DNA from: Pseudomonas sp. p1(2021b)
GTDB lineage: Bacteria > Pseudomonadota > Gammaproteobacteria > Pseudomonadales > Pseudomonadaceae
NCBI RefSeq assembly: GCF_020151015.1
Contig: NZ_CP083746.1
Coordinates: forward strand, 1,889,001-1,953,000
Direction: 5' to 3'
DNA length: 64,000 nucleotides
The position numbers and the translations under genes were made by a program. The notes beneath the pieces are model-generated. The model saw only the letters and a program-made list of their open reading frames with translations. It searched no databases and had not been told where the DNA came from. Shown here piece after piece: positions 26,081 to 33,411 of the stretch (its first letter is position 1; each line of letters opens with the position of its first letter).

Positions 26081-26752
26081 TCAGTCGTCGCGGCCCATGA
26101 GGCCGAACAGCTGCAGCAGGCTGACGAACAGGTTGTAGATCGATACATACAGGCTGATGGTCGCCATGATGTAGTTGCGCTCGCCGCCGTGGATGATCGC
26201 GCTGGTCTGGAACAGGATGCACACCGACGAGAACAGCACGAAGCCCGCGCTGATCGCCAATTGCAGGCCGCTGATCTGGAAGAAGAAGCTGGCCACCACG
26301 GCGCCCAGCAGGACGAAGAAGCCTGCGGTGATGAAGCCGCTGAGGAAGCTCATGTCCTTGCGGGTGATCAGCACGTAGGCCGACAGGCCACCGAACACCA
26401 GGGCGGTCATGGCGAAGGCCGAGCTGACCACTTCGGCGCCACCGCTCATGCCCAGGTAACGGTTGAGGATAGGGCCGAGGATGAAGCCCATGAAGCCGGT
26501 GAGGGCGAAGGTGGACACCAGGCCCCAGACCGAATCACGCAGCTTGGCGGTGAGGAAGAACAGCCCGTAGAAACCGATCAGCACCACGAACACGTTCGGG
26601 TAGCCGACGCGCATCTGCTGGGCCACGAAGGCCATGACGCCACTGAAGGCGAGGGTAAGCGCCAGCAGGCTGTAGGTGTTGCGCAGGACACGGCTGACCT
26701 CCTGCTGCTCGGCCTGCTGGCCGTGTTGTACGGCATAATCCTGTTCGCGCAT
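26081..26752 (-). CDS. Bax inhibitor-1/YccA family membrane protein
   Basis: A 223-aa inner-membrane protein with seven predicted helices after a charged 25-residue N-terminus. The BI-1 features are present: TYSLLALTLAFSGVMAF at the first helix, the C-terminal SLYVSIYNLFVSLLQLFG, and a terminal DD. In E. coli YccA interacts with FtsH/HflKC; the role here is inferred. The ATG at 26752 has AAGGAGTGTCGCC before it, so the longer frame upstream is rejected. It is divergent from tRNA-Ser. Confidence 0.92.
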   Translation of the reverse strand: MREQDYAVQHGQQAEQQEVSRVLRNTYSLLALTLAFSGVMAFVAQQMRVGYPNVFVVLIGFYGLFFLTAKLRDSVWGLVSTFALTGFMGFILGPILNRYLGMSGGAEVVSSAFAMTALVFGGLSAYVLITRKDMSFLSGFITAGFFVLLGAVVASFFFQISGLQLAISAGFVLFSSVCILFQTSAIIHGGERNYIMATISLYVSIYNLFVSLLQLFGLMGRDD

Positions 26753-26887
26753 GGCGACACTCCTTGATGAAACCTGTGGGGTTGAAACGTATGGTTGCAC
26801 TGAGGATATCAGAGCTGCCGCAACCCGCGACACAGAGAGTTTGACAGCTTGTTTCATTACGGTATGATTGCCGCCGCAAAGCAAGCT

Positions 26888-26975
26888 GGAAGCGTGGCCG
26901 AGTGGTTTAAGGCAACGGTCTTGAAAACCGTCGATGGGCAACTATCCTAGAGTTCGAATCTCTACGCTTCCGCCA
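26888..26975 (+). tRNA. tRNA-Ser (anticodon UGA)
   Basis: An 88-base cloverleaf beginning GGAAGCGTGGCCGAGTGG and ending CGCTTCC-G-CCA, with CCA encoded. The anticodon loop CTTGAAA gives anticodon TGA (reads UCA/UCG). The long variable arm typical of tRNA-Ser lies at about 26929-26950. The T-arm reads AGAGTTCGAATCTCT. The gene is intact although its 3' two thirds form the attachment site of the prophage; the 3' part was supplied by the element. Confidence 0.98.
26915..26975 (+). repeat. attL core, 61-bp direct repeat within tRNA-Ser
   Basis: The 61 bases from ACGGTCTTGAAAACC to CGCTTCCGCCA are repeated exactly at 45497-45557. The repeat starts at the anticodon stem and ends with CCA. Identity stops at both edges (A/C before, C/T after), which marks the recombination core region. 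Confidence 0.96.
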
Positions 26976-26980
26976 CATTC

Positions 26981-27006
26981 AAAGCCCTGATTATTCAGGG
27001 CTTTTT
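26981..27006 (+). terminator. Terminator after tRNA-Ser, element side
   Basis: AAAGCCCTGA-TTAT-TCAGGGCTTTTT directly follows the tRNA and lies inside the element, so the prophage brought a replacement terminator. A different terminator is found in the same place beyond attR (45569-45594). Confidence 0.88.
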
Positions 27007-27062
27007 GCGTTTTTGGGGTGACAAAAAACTACCCATGGGAACACCCTTGGGAATGGTTTATT

Positions 27063-27078
27063 TCGGAAGCGCTTCCGA
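27063..27078. promoter_or_regulatory. 16-bp perfect palindrome next to integrase stop
   Basis: TCGGAAGCGCTTCCGA is a perfect palindrome eight bases from the integrase stop. Its half TCGGAAGCG mirrors the tRNA acceptor arm (CGCTTCCG in the att core). It could be an integrase or excisionase binding site; this is inference from position and sequence similarity only. Confidence 0.45.
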
Positions 27079-27085
27079 TACTTTC

Positions 27086-28147
27086 TTACTTGGTCGGTTT
27101 CGCCAAGGCTCCAACTCGGCGATAAACCCGCTCGGTAATGTCGCCCTTGGTATGGCCCAGCAGCAGGCTGGCGTGGTCGACATCGGTGATCTCTGAAGCA
27201 GCTTTGGGGCGGATGTCGCGGAACTGGAACTGGCTGATTCGGCCGGCCAGCACCTGGTCGCCGGCGGCGACTGCTTCCTTCACCGCTTCCTCTCTGGCAT
27301 CGTCCCAGCGATGGCGCAGCATTGGCGCTGTCACCCGCTTGCCGCTGTCGGTCAGCAGCAGGTATGGCGACCCATGCGGAGCGTTGCGCTCCAGAATCTT
27401 CCTGATCAGGGCGCCCAGGCTGCTCTCTACCCCATCCACTTCCAGCATGATCCGCAGCTTCTTGTGGGTCTTCTTCTGCTTAACGCCAAGGGCCTTGCCC
27501 TCGATGTCGTCCTTCCTCATCACCAGCACGTCCGCCGGACGCTGGCCTGTCAGATACGCCAAGTCCATGGCGTCCTTCAGTTCAACCACCGCCTTCGCGT
27601 AGACAGCGTTCCAGATTGCGTCGTTGGCGTAGAAGTCTCGCGGCACCTCTTTGTTCTTGCGCACGCCCTGGCATGGGTTCTCGTTGGTGGTAAGCCCCCA
27701 CTCCCGGGCGATGTTGAAGATGTGCGACAGGGTGGCGATCTCGCGGTTCGCCCTGACCGGCGCTGTCCTGGCATCTCGGTATTTCGCCACATGTGCAGGC
27801 GTAATGCCGTCGATTGGCGCCTTTTCGAAGTAGTTGCGCAGCTGGCGAATCTCGGCCAGGTTGTCCTTCTGGGTGCGCGGTGCCTTCTTCGGGATGATGT
27901 CGCGCTCGTACCGATCGAAGATTGCACCCATGGTGACCAGGTCCTTCGGTTTTTCCTTCGCCTCCAGCTCGGCCCACTTCAGTCTCGCCAGGCTCAGGTC
28001 GGTGCCTAGCGGGATTTCCTTCCCTTCCTTGTCGCGGTAGTAGTAGCTGATCCACGTCTTTCCCGGGTTCTTCTTGCTCTTGCTGGTGCGCTTGCGTCGG
28101 TACATGCCGGGCGGCAGGTCCCTGTTCTCGGTCTTCCTTGGGCGCAT
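27086..28147 (-). CDS. int: Phage tyrosine integrase
   Basis: A 353-aa tyrosine recombinase of the phage type that would catalyse attP x attB exchange at tRNA-Ser. The N-terminal third carries a basic arm-binding region (MYRRKRTSKSKKNPGKTW) and a SAM-like core-binding domain; the catalytic domain shows R203 (GQRPADV), K about 226-230, R313 in FRDIRPKAAS, H332 in LLGHT and the nucleophile Y342 (ERVYRR). It lacks the usual His three residues before R313, as in many phage integrases. It sits 110 bases from the tRNA and reads towards it. Catalytic residues are intact, so it may still work. Confidence 0.96.
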   Translation of the reverse strand: MRPRKTENRDLPPGMYRRKRTSKSKKNPGKTWISYYYRDKEGKEIPLGTDLSLARLKWAELEAKEKPKDLVTMGAIFDRYERDIIPKKAPRTQKDNLAEIRQLRNYFEKAPIDGITPAHVAKYRDARTAPVRANREIATLSHIFNIAREWGLTTNENPCQGVRKNKEVPRDFYANDAIWNAVYAKAVVELKDAMDLAYLTGQRPADVLVMRKDDIEGKALGVKQKKTHKKLRIMLEVDGVESSLGALIRKILERNAPHGSPYLLLTDSGKRVTAPMLRHRWDDAREEAVKEAVAAGDQVLAGRISQFQFRDIRPKAASEITDVDHASLLLGHTKGDITERVYRRVGALAKPTK

Positions 28148-28148
28148 T

Positions 28149-28391
28149 TCACCTTACCTTCGAGATGTCTGGTGTCCACGCGGGGATAGTTGGAGGGGGC
28201 GGCGCCAATGGCACCACCTCGAGGGTTACGCCAAGCTTCATGCGGGCGTACTGGCGGCCCACCAGAGGGCGTCCGCCACGGCTCTCGACAAAGTGCCAGC
28301 CGCGTTCATTGAGCCAGCGGCGCTGCCAGCCCCTGGCCTTGTAACCGGTCAGGTCGGCCAGCTCTTCATCCGAAAGGATCTCGGTTTCCAT
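28149..28391 (-). CDS. DUF4224-type small phage protein, possible excisionase
   Basis: An 80-aa protein beginning METEILSDEELADLTGYKAR; the conserved LSDEELxxLTG...QRRWL...GRPLV sequence is typical of the DUF4224 family, which is regularly found beside phage integrases and looks like a small helix-turn-helix. It ends one base before the integrase start, so both are one transcript. A recombination directionality function is plausible from position; it is not shown by the sequence. Confidence 0.85.
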   Translation of the reverse strand: METEILSDEELADLTGYKARGWQRRWLNERGWHFVESRGGRPLVGRQYARMKLGVTLEVVPLAPPPPTIPAWTPDISKVR

Positions 28392-28430
28392 GGGATGGTC
28401 TCCACGCCGCCGGTGGCGGCAGGTTGGTGG

Positions 28431-28727
28431 TTAGTCGCAGCTGCTGGAGCTGGATCCGCTGTCGCTGGAACTGCTGCTCTCGCTCGACGAGTAGCTGCTG
28501 TAGTCCCGGTTGGAGCAGGTACTGCTCGAGCGTGTCGGCTCGTAGCTGTCCGCCAGGTGGATGGGATGCATGGGGCTGATCGGGCTCATCGGGTTGAGTG
28601 GGTCAAGCATCGGGTCTTGCCGCCCGGCTGCCGGGCTGTAGCCGCGGGAATAACCGGTAGGGCCGATGACTGGGCGCTGCACTGGCTTCTTCTTGCGCTT
28701 GAACAGGCCAGCTAAGAAATTGAGCAT
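28431..28727 (-). CDS. Small phage protein with serine-rich tail
   Basis: A 98-aa protein with a basic N-terminal region (MLNFLAGLFKRKKKPVQRP), a methionine/proline-rich middle (DPLNPMSPISPMHPIH) and a C-terminal run of mostly serines ending SSSSSCD. The ATG at 28727 is chosen because GGAGAG lies 5-6 bases upstream. No domain is recognised; similar Ser-rich proteins occur near integrases of Pseudomonas prophages. The hydrophobic start (LNFLAGLF) could touch the membrane. Function unknown. Confidence 0.65.
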   Translation of the reverse strand: MLNFLAGLFKRKKKPVQRPVIGPTGYSRGYSPAAGRQDPMLDPLNPMSPISPMHPIHLADSYEPTRSSSTCSNRDYSSYSSSESSSSSDSGSSSSSCD

Positions 28728-28879
28728 GAGTCTCTCCATACCCGCGCATGTTGGCGGGCTTGAGTTGTAGGGGGCAGGTTGTTTGAATGCTTCGCAGCTG
28801 TGTCGATCGTCACCGGGAAGCTTTGAAGCGTATGCTCAGCGATGAGTAGAATGCAGGATGTTAATTTGGAGTGCTTTTC

Positions 28880-29293
28880 ATGGAATGGCCAAGCTGCGTG
28901 CAAAACAGCGGGAAAGTAGTCAAAGCGCTAGGATTCTGGCCTGGGTTTCATGATGCTGAAGTTATATCGGTGTCGGCGTCCAGAAGCGGGGTTGGGAATC
29001 CGACTTCCTCGTCGGCTCGATTGTGCGTTAACGTCCGCTATTACAAGGAGATTGGCCAAGGGACAGCAGACTATGAAGTAGTTTGTTTCCAAAACCTCCT
29101 GATTGAGTTTTTGTTCGACGATTTGCGCTTCTTTTCTGTTGAAGACTTCAACCACCAGAATGTCATTGACGCTATAGAATTTTTGCGGGTGGATGACCAA
29201 TTGATTGAAGTAAACATAAGATCCATCTTTGGCTTTGGCGGAGTGATCAGGTGTGCGCGGGTTGAGGTAGGGGAGGTTACGACCCTGATTTGA
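28880..29293 (+). CDS. Imm50-like immunity protein, orphan
   Basis: A 137-aa protein with the pattern LGFWPGFHDAEVISV near residues 15-35, which resembles the Imm50 immunity family (WPxFHDAEV). It lies on the strand opposite to its neighbours and is AT-richer than the core genome, so it is cargo. No polymorphic toxin lies next to it. GGAG precedes the ATG at 28880 by 10 bases; a GTG three codons earlier is possible. Immunity proteins normally neutralise a cognate toxin in the cytosol; here the target is unknown. The family call rests on motif resemblance only. Confidence 0.6.
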   Translation: MEWPSCVQNSGKVVKALGFWPGFHDAEVISVSASRSGVGNPTSSSARLCVNVRYYKEIGQGTADYEVVCFQNLLIEFLFDDLRFFSVEDFNHQNVIDAIEFLRVDDQLIEVNIRSIFGFGGVIRCARVEVGEVTTLI

Positions 29294-29300
29294 ATGTTTC

Positions 29301-29594
29301 CTAGCCCTTAGCCAGCGCCTCAGCCTTCAGTGATGAGTACGCCACGCCATCCAGCGCGCTGTCCTCGTGGAACTTGTCTGGGTTCTGCCATTGGCGCACG
29401 TCCTTCAGCACCTGGAGCAGGAGCCATCCTTCGGCCTCGCTGAGGTCTCGGCCGGTGATGGTGTTGAATGCCTGGACGGTGCGGCCCATGCTGCGCTCGC
29501 CGCCCGGCGCGTCGTACTGCTTGCCGCGCTCGGCCTGCACGTCGATGGCGGCCTGCAGGAAGTCGTGGATTTCTTCACAGCTCATACCTCTCAT
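29301..29594 (-). CDS. Phage DUF6378-like protein
   Basis: A 97-aa protein with RGKQYDAPGGERSMGRTVQAFN, ITGRDLSEAEGWLLLQVLKDVRQW and KFHEDSALDGVAYSSL. This set of motifs is typical of a widespread phage family (DUF6378) with no known function. The start is uncertain: ATG 29594 (MRGMSCEEIHDF) or ATG 29585; both overlap the end of the upstream gene, indicating coupling. Not known whether it acts on nucleotides. Confidence 0.75.
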   Translation of the reverse strand: MRGMSCEEIHDFLQAAIDVQAERGKQYDAPGGERSMGRTVQAFNTITGRDLSEAEGWLLLQVLKDVRQWQNPDKFHEDSALDGVAYSSLKAEALAKG

Positions 29595-29841
29595 CAATCC
29601 AGCGCCCAGGCGCCAGTGCGGGTGTAGGTTCTGGTTGGGTTTCGTGCGGGGAGAGCTGGCGCTCGTTTCCGGCTTGCAACTGGCTGTCGGGGATGCAGCT
29701 GATGCCGCCGCGCACGCCTTGTTCGTAGAGCCAGCAGGTCGCGCCGCGTTCGTCGTCATGGAACACCCGGACTCCATGCGGCAAAGGGTCAGCGCTGGCG
29801 CCGGTGGAAAGCAGCAGGAGGCAGATGGCGAGGCGAGTCAT
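29575..29841 (-). CDS. Small secreted phage protein
   Basis: An 88-aa protein with a clean signal peptide (MTRLAICLLLLSTGASA) followed by a mature region holding two cysteines in CWLYEQGVRGGISCIPDSQL, probably a disulphide in the periplasm. It overlaps the upstream gene by 4 bases (ATGA) and the downstream gene by 11-20 bases. Comparable small exported proteins occur in early regions of Pseudomonas prophages; no function is known. Confidence 0.72.
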   Translation of the reverse strand: MTRLAICLLLLSTGASADPLPHGVRVFHDDERGATCWLYEQGVRGGISCIPDSQLQAGNERQLSPHETQPEPTPALAPGRWIDERYEL

Positions 29842-30497
29842 GGCTGCACCGCCGGGCTGTCTTTGTCGAGTCGGCAGCCGTTGGTACAGCCACCGCAGGC
29901 GCCGCATTCCTTGGATTCCTGCTGAGCGCCAGGCGCCGGAAACTCAATCAACGTCGTGCTTCCTTCCTCCGGGTATTCATCGGTCGCGATGTGCAGCCCG
30001 TGGACTTTGTTCCCGTCGTCGTCCAGCACGTAGCCGACCCACAGCCGGCCATCGGTGTACTGCCCGAACTGGCCACCTTCTTCCTGGTCGGTGTCGCCGC
30101 AGTGGAAATTGATGGCACCGATCACTTCTTTGCTGAGCAGCATGCTTCTCGGCACCAGGGCGTAGCCTTGAGTGGCACCGACTTGCTGCTCCAGCTGCTG
30201 GCGCAGTCTTCGGATCTCTTCAATCATGGCAAGCACCACGGCAGGTCGGGCAGCGCGGTAGTGAGCTTCTGCGTGGACGTGCGGCTCGCCGATCCCGTAG
30301 AACTGCACGCCCAATGCAACGCCGTCGTAGTTCAGGTAGCCGGCCGTCAGCTCGACGGAGCCTTCGCCGCCGCAACCAGGGCATTCCATCCAGCCTTCTT
30401 CGGCCCCGGCGACCTGGGCGCTGACAAAGTCTTGCGGCGTTGCAGCCTTGGCCGCTGCCTCGATTGCATCGAGATCCAACTCAATTTTTTTGGACAC
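29838..30497 (-). CDS. Phage zinc-finger protein, Ead/Ea22-like in part
   Basis: A 219-aa protein starting at GTG 30497, chosen for the AAGGA six bases upstream. It has a DnaJ-type half zinc knuckle CPGCGGEG near residue 38, a stretch ARPAVVLAMIEEIRRLRQQLEQQ that resembles Ead/Ea22-type phage early proteins with a coiled coil, and a C-terminal CGACGGCTNGC cluster. The stop overlaps the downstream secreted protein. Probably a non-essential phage early protein; function unknown. Confidence 0.7.
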   Translation of the reverse strand: MSKKIELDLDAIEAAAKAATPQDFVSAQVAGAEEGWMECPGCGGEGSVELTAGYLNYDGVALGVQFYGIGEPHVHAEAHYRAARPAVVLAMIEEIRRLRQQLEQQVGATQGYALVPRSMLLSKEVIGAINFHCGDTDQEEGGQFGQYTDGRLWVGYVLDDDGNKVHGLHIATDEYPEEGSTTLIEFPAPGAQQESKECGACGGCTNGCRLDKDSPAVQP

Positions 30498-30630
30498 AGG
30501 AATTCCTTGGCCGCCATATCGCGGCAGTGAATAGAGGGGAGAGGGGTTACAGCGGGTGAGTGGTCGTGGTATCAGTGCAAAGCAGCCAATGCAAAACAAG
30601 TATTGAACTAGTAGCCAGAGGGGGCGCGAG

Positions 30631-31395
30631 TTGGATCAACGAGAAAAGGAGCTTGCTGCCGTCGCGGAGGCGCTTGGTAAGCCTGCTGGGTTTGATATAT
30701 CTGATCCAGCCGTAAAGGTGCGCAAAAGCCTCATGGCGGCGTCAGTCGCACTGCTGTGTTTGGTGATAGCCAAGATTGAACCAAGTGACACCTTCACTAT
30801 TTTTGGAGTGGCGTTCAAAGGTGTTACTGCCGATAAGATAGTGATAGGCGCGATGATTGTTCTAACGTATTCGCTGGCGCACTTTCTCTTTTATGTCGTG
30901 GAGCTTTTAGGTGAATATCGGGTGCGTATGACTGGCGCCAGGGTTGCGTTTCAAACTGGTGCACGGGCCGGCAGCGCGCATGTCGATTATCCGGACGATC
31001 CGAAGCAGTCTAGCTTAGCAAATTGGTGGAAGTCTTACGCACGCAGACTTCACTCTGTAGGCGAGCTGACAGACAGACTTAGCAGCGACTTAGACGAGAT
31101 TAAACATAGACTAGGTAGCCCAGATGAAATCAAGGGTTCGCCGGACGATATCGCCACATCTCAATTAATGGGGCAGGTAAATGCTAATTTAATGAATCTT
31201 CGCAATGAAATTCAGACTAGCAGGGAAGTTGTCTTGAGCCCAAGAATTGAAGTTTCTTTAGAGCGCTTCGAGTCTTGGTACAAAGGTTTGATGAGTTTAC
31301 AAGGTTTCAGGGTGTTGGTAGTCGAGGTAGCATTGCCCATTCTGCTTGGTCTAATTTCGCTGACAGTTGCAACTCGATACCTTCTGGCCCTCTGA
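30631..31395 (+). CDS. Three-helix membrane protein of unknown function (prophage cargo)
   Basis: A 254-aa protein from a TTG start at 30631. Hydrophobic helices lie at about 34-52, 68-93 and 228-250; the 135-residue middle is hydrophilic, rich in helix formers, and likely cytosolic (ELTDRLSSDLDEIKHRLGS). The gene is AT-richer than its neighbours and runs against the surrounding leftward operon, marks of a moron. The same plan, two N-terminal helices, a soluble helical region and one C-terminal helix, is found in the gene at 33412. I recognise no family. Confidence 0.7.
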   Translation: MDQREKELAAVAEALGKPAGFDISDPAVKVRKSLMAASVALLCLVIAKIEPSDTFTIFGVAFKGVTADKIVIGAMIVLTYSLAHFLFYVVELLGEYRVRMTGARVAFQTGARAGSAHVDYPDDPKQSSLANWWKSYARRLHSVGELTDRLSSDLDEIKHRLGSPDEIKGSPDDIATSQLMGQVNANLMNLRNEIQTSREVVLSPRIEVSLERFESWYKGLMSLQGFRVLVVEVALPILLGLISLTVATRYLLAL

Positions 31396-31401
31396 GGAAT
31401 T

Positions 31402-32325
31402 TCAAGCGGCCTCGATGAGGGCCTCGATAACTCGTTGGCCGGCCAGCGGTGGAACCGCATTGCCTGCCATATGCATGGTCAGCCTGTGGTTCTCCGGGCG
31501 CAGGGTGTCAGCAGGGAACGACATCGCGGCCAAGGCCTCGTCGGCGCTGAGCATCCGCATGCGGTCACCATCAACCAGCGCCCAGCGGTCCAGGGTGGTG
31601 ATGGTGCCGATCGGCCGGTTGATGTCACGGCCTGTGGTGCCGGAGCCCTTGCCGTAGTAGGGCATGATGAACCGGTCGCCGAAGCGCTGGCGGCCGTTGC
31701 TCACCCGGTTAAGCGTGGCCTGGGCACGGCCTGGCTTCTCGATGGGCGACCATCGCCCGCAGTCGAAGTCGAGGAAGCTGACCGCCGGCACATGCCGCTC
31801 CTGAGGTAACTGCAGCATCAGCGGCGCCTTGCTGCGGGTCAGCACCATGAACAGACGCACTCTGTGCTGCGGCACGCCGAGGTCGGCGCAGTCCACGATG
31901 TGCGGTGCTGCCTGATACCCCAGCGCTTGGATCGCTTGCAGCCAGGCCGGGTAGAGCACCCAGTCGGTGAACTCCGGCACGTTCTCGATCACCGCCGCTT
32001 GAGGCCTGTGGAACTCAAGGGCCGATACAGGCGCCCAGGCCGTCGAGCGCGAGGTGTCATGCTCGGGGTTGCCCGACTTCTTGCCGCGAGCCTTGGCGTG
32101 CCCCTGGCAGCAGGGCGAAGCCAGCAGGATGTCGTGCGCCGGCACCTGCTCCCAGCGCGCCTGGTGCAAATCCTGGCAGACGTGCAGGGTATTGGGGTGA
32201 TTAGCCGCATGCCATTTCACGGCTTCTGGCCAGTGGTTTGCCGCCCAGAGAACTTGGACGCCTGCGGCGCGCGCGCCGGCGCTCCATCCGCCGAGGCCGG
32301 CGAACAGGTCGATTGCTGTGGTCAT
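31402..32325 (-). CDS. Phage DNA (cytosine-5) methyltransferase, orphan
   Basis: A 307-aa C5-cytosine methyltransferase. Motif I DLFAGLGGWSAG binds SAM, motif IV is SPCCQGH with Cys73 as the likely nucleophile (the usual Pro-Cys is Cys-Cys here), motif VI ENVPEF, motif VIII QHRVRL and motif X GNAVPP are all present. The target-recognition region between VIII and X is short. No restriction endonuclease is adjacent, so it probably protects phage DNA or alters regulation. It ends 7 bases from the convergent membrane-protein gene. Confidence 0.93.
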   Translation of the reverse strand: MTTAIDLFAGLGGWSAGARAAGVQVLWAANHWPEAVKWHAANHPNTLHVCQDLHQARWEQVPAHDILLASPCCQGHAKARGKKSGNPEHDTSRSTAWAPVSALEFHRPQAAVIENVPEFTDWVLYPAWLQAIQALGYQAAPHIVDCADLGVPQHRVRLFMVLTRSKAPLMLQLPQERHVPAVSFLDFDCGRWSPIEKPGRAQATLNRVSNGRQRFGDRFIMPYYGKGSGTTGRDINRPIGTITTLDRWALVDGDRMRMLSADEALAAMSFPADTLRPENHRLTMHMAGNAVPPLAGQRVIEALIEAA

Positions 32326-32421
32326 GGGGATGCCTAGCCTTTTGGCCTATGGAAGTTTTCGCATGCGAAAGTTTTCGGTTGGAGGCCTCCCCGCGGTGCG
32401 GCCGCGAGGAGGTGGAAGAAG

Positions 32422-32493
32422 TTACCCGCTGCAGCTGCCGATCAGGCCGGCAACAGTGAACAGGACCGCGATAATCAAATAGTTAAATGGCAT
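32422..32493 (-). CDS. Candidate 23-aa hydrophobic microprotein
   Basis: The reverse strand has GGAGATAACC directly before ATG at 32493, an ideal ribosome site, followed by 23 codons encoding MPFNYLIIAVLFTVAGLIGS plus CSG and a stop. The peptide is one membrane helix with a cysteine near the end. It lies between the PAPS-reductase-like gene and the methyltransferase on the same strand, in a 258-base space with no other gene. Translation is inferred only from the ribosome site and composition. Confidence 0.5.
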   Translation of the reverse strand: MPFNYLIIAVLFTVAGLIGSCSG

Positions 32494-32583
32494 GGTTATC
32501 TCCAAAAATTGATGTGTGTGAGTCGGGAATGCCTTCTCAATATCAATAGTGGGTACCAACTGCCCCAAAAATGGATTTCCGTG

Positions 32584-33384
32584 TCAGGCGCGGGCGATGA
32601 TGTCGGCCTCGGCCAGTTCGCAGAAGAAGGAGCAAGCCGGCAGCTTCTCGTTGCGGCGCACTGGGCCGTCGCCCAGCTCGCGTAGCGAAAAGCGCACGTT
32701 GGTTATGCGGTTGCGGAACAGGTAGGAGCCTTCGCCTAGGTCATCCTGAATGGCGCATAGCGCCTCGAACTGCTCTGGGAAGTCCTGCCGGATAGCCCGA
32801 AAGTAGCCTTCGCCACCCTTTATACAGCCGATGCAGTTGGCGTTGTCGTAGCCCATCCGGTACATCAGTGGGAGATCGATGCCGGCGCGTAGCAGGATGG
32901 CCTTGCAGTCGTCCTTGCCCAGGCCGCGATCAATTAGCGGGGCGATCACTGGGCGGTCTGGATTCCGCTCCCGAAAATCATCCAGGCGATCTGCCTCCTC
33001 GGCGGTGTAACCGAACACCATCACGTCGCCAGGCTGCTTCCATGTGTCCAGCAGGCGACGCTTGAGGATTTTTGTGCAGGGCGCGCCGGTACGGCCTTTC
33101 ATGTAGCGCTCGCGACGGAAGACCTCATGAGCGTCGGCGCCGTACTTCTCGTCACGCAGGACTATTATTGGCTGGCCGAACCAGGCTTCGCAGTCTTGGG
33201 CGAATCGGCGGTTGTCCTCATGCTCGTTGGCCAGGAAGGCGTTGATGATCTGCACGTCGTGCGTGCTGCCGTACTCGGCCAGGGCAAGCTTGGTGGCCAC
33301 CGCTGAAGCGGCGCCGCAACTGAACTGGCAGACGATGCGTGGATTTCCAGCAAAGGGGATGTCTTTTGCCTTAACTATGGACAT
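32584..33384 (-). CDS. Phage PAPS-reductase-like (PP-loop) protein
   Basis: A 266-aa protein of the phosphoadenosine phosphosulfate reductase fold. The PP-loop is QFSCGAASAVA (residues 20-30), a variant of SGGxDS. A region CTKILKRRLLD and a later pair ANCIGCIKGG could bind metal or a nucleotide. Genuine PAPS reductases end with ECGLH-type sequences, which are missing, so sulfate assimilation is unlikely. Phage relatives are placed among nucleotide or DNA-modifying enzymes (for example DndC-like chemistry), but no dnd genes are nearby. Function unresolved. Confidence 0.8.
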   Translation of the reverse strand: MSIVKAKDIPFAGNPRIVCQFSCGAASAVATKLALAEYGSTHDVQIINAFLANEHEDNRRFAQDCEAWFGQPIIVLRDEKYGADAHEVFRRERYMKGRTGAPCTKILKRRLLDTWKQPGDVMVFGYTAEEADRLDDFRERNPDRPVIAPLIDRGLGKDDCKAILLRAGIDLPLMYRMGYDNANCIGCIKGGEGYFRAIRQDFPEQFEALCAIQDDLGEGSYLFRNRITNVRFSLRELGDGPVRRNEKLPACSFFCELAEADIIARA

Positions 33385-33411
33385 AATTTAATTTTCTTAA
33401 GGGACTTAGAA

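Noticed and set aside
24659..26767. 702-codon open frame antisense to the permease and Bax-inhibitor genes
   Set aside because: Crosses two genes, two terminators and a REP unit; composition is His/Asp/Gln-rich shadow.
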